64,000 bases of DNA from contig NC_053197.1 of NCBI RefSeq assembly GCF_905163445.1, forward strand, positions 16,678,001 through 16,742,000. Direction: 5' to 3'. Below, one piece after another: positions 63,963-64,000 of this stretch (position 1 is the first letter of the stretch; each line of letters opens with the position of its first letter). This stretch comes from Pararge aegeria (taxonomy: Eukaryota > Arthropoda > Insecta > Lepidoptera > Nymphalidae). A program made the translations under genes and the position numbers. Below the pieces are notes generated by a model. That model ran no database searches. It saw only the letters and a program-made list of their open reading frames with translations, and was not told where the DNA came from.

Positions 63963-64000
63963 AATAAATTAGCACATTTCCTAAAATGCTAATCCATTTA

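Overview
This window looks like a single-gene stretch of a lepidopteran genome, probably a butterfly of nymphalid type. The grounds are the AT-rich background, GT-AG introns of 0.14-2.5 kb, insect aldehyde oxidase sequence features, and many copies of tRNA-derived SINEs, Helitron-like fragments and LINE 3' tails that I recognise from Lepidoptera. The species cannot be fixed from sequence alone.

The one clear host gene is an aldehyde oxidase (molybdenum hydroxylase) on the minus strand. Its start codon is at 30950 and its stop at 11527. I rebuilt it by hand as 17 exons. All 16 introns have GT-AG ends, every junction keeps frame, and the total is 3780 nt (1259 residues plus stop). The order is two [2Fe-2S] domains, an FAD domain and the molybdopterin domain. 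It carries aldehyde oxidase rather than xanthine dehydrogenase residues at the two positions that separate these enzymes. A good TATA box lies about 120 bp upstream and an ATTAAA signal just after the stop. Its introns are loaded with transposon debris.

Region by region: 1-11.5 kb is intergenic, with SINEs, MITE-like and Helitron-like remnants, a (CA)n tract and one weak orphan exon candidate. 11.5-31.1 kb is the aldehyde oxidase gene. 31.1-40.8 kb is intergenic, with LINE fragments, nested SINEs, TIR elements and several perfect hairpins. 40806-48077 is a full-length, apparently young BEL/Pao LTR retrotransposon on the minus strand, with identical 506-bp LTRs, a 5-bp target duplication (CTACT) and one uninterrupted gag-pol frame. 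48-54 kb is dense SINE territory. 54.2-56.6 kb is a LINE with endonuclease and reverse transcriptase, broken by a frameshift and an internal deletion. 57.2-60.5 kb is a 3.3-kb array of a 17-bp AT-rich repeat with inverted blocks and a ~390-bp higher-order period; it ends exactly where another LINE fragment begins. 60.9-64 kb is intergenic, with a Helitron-like copy and SINEs.

I found no tRNA or rRNA genes, no CRISPR array and no second host gene that I could support. The least ordinary features are the near-palindromic satellite block, the intact BEL/Pao element, the altered active-site motif of the aldehyde oxidase and a set of perfect inverted repeats.
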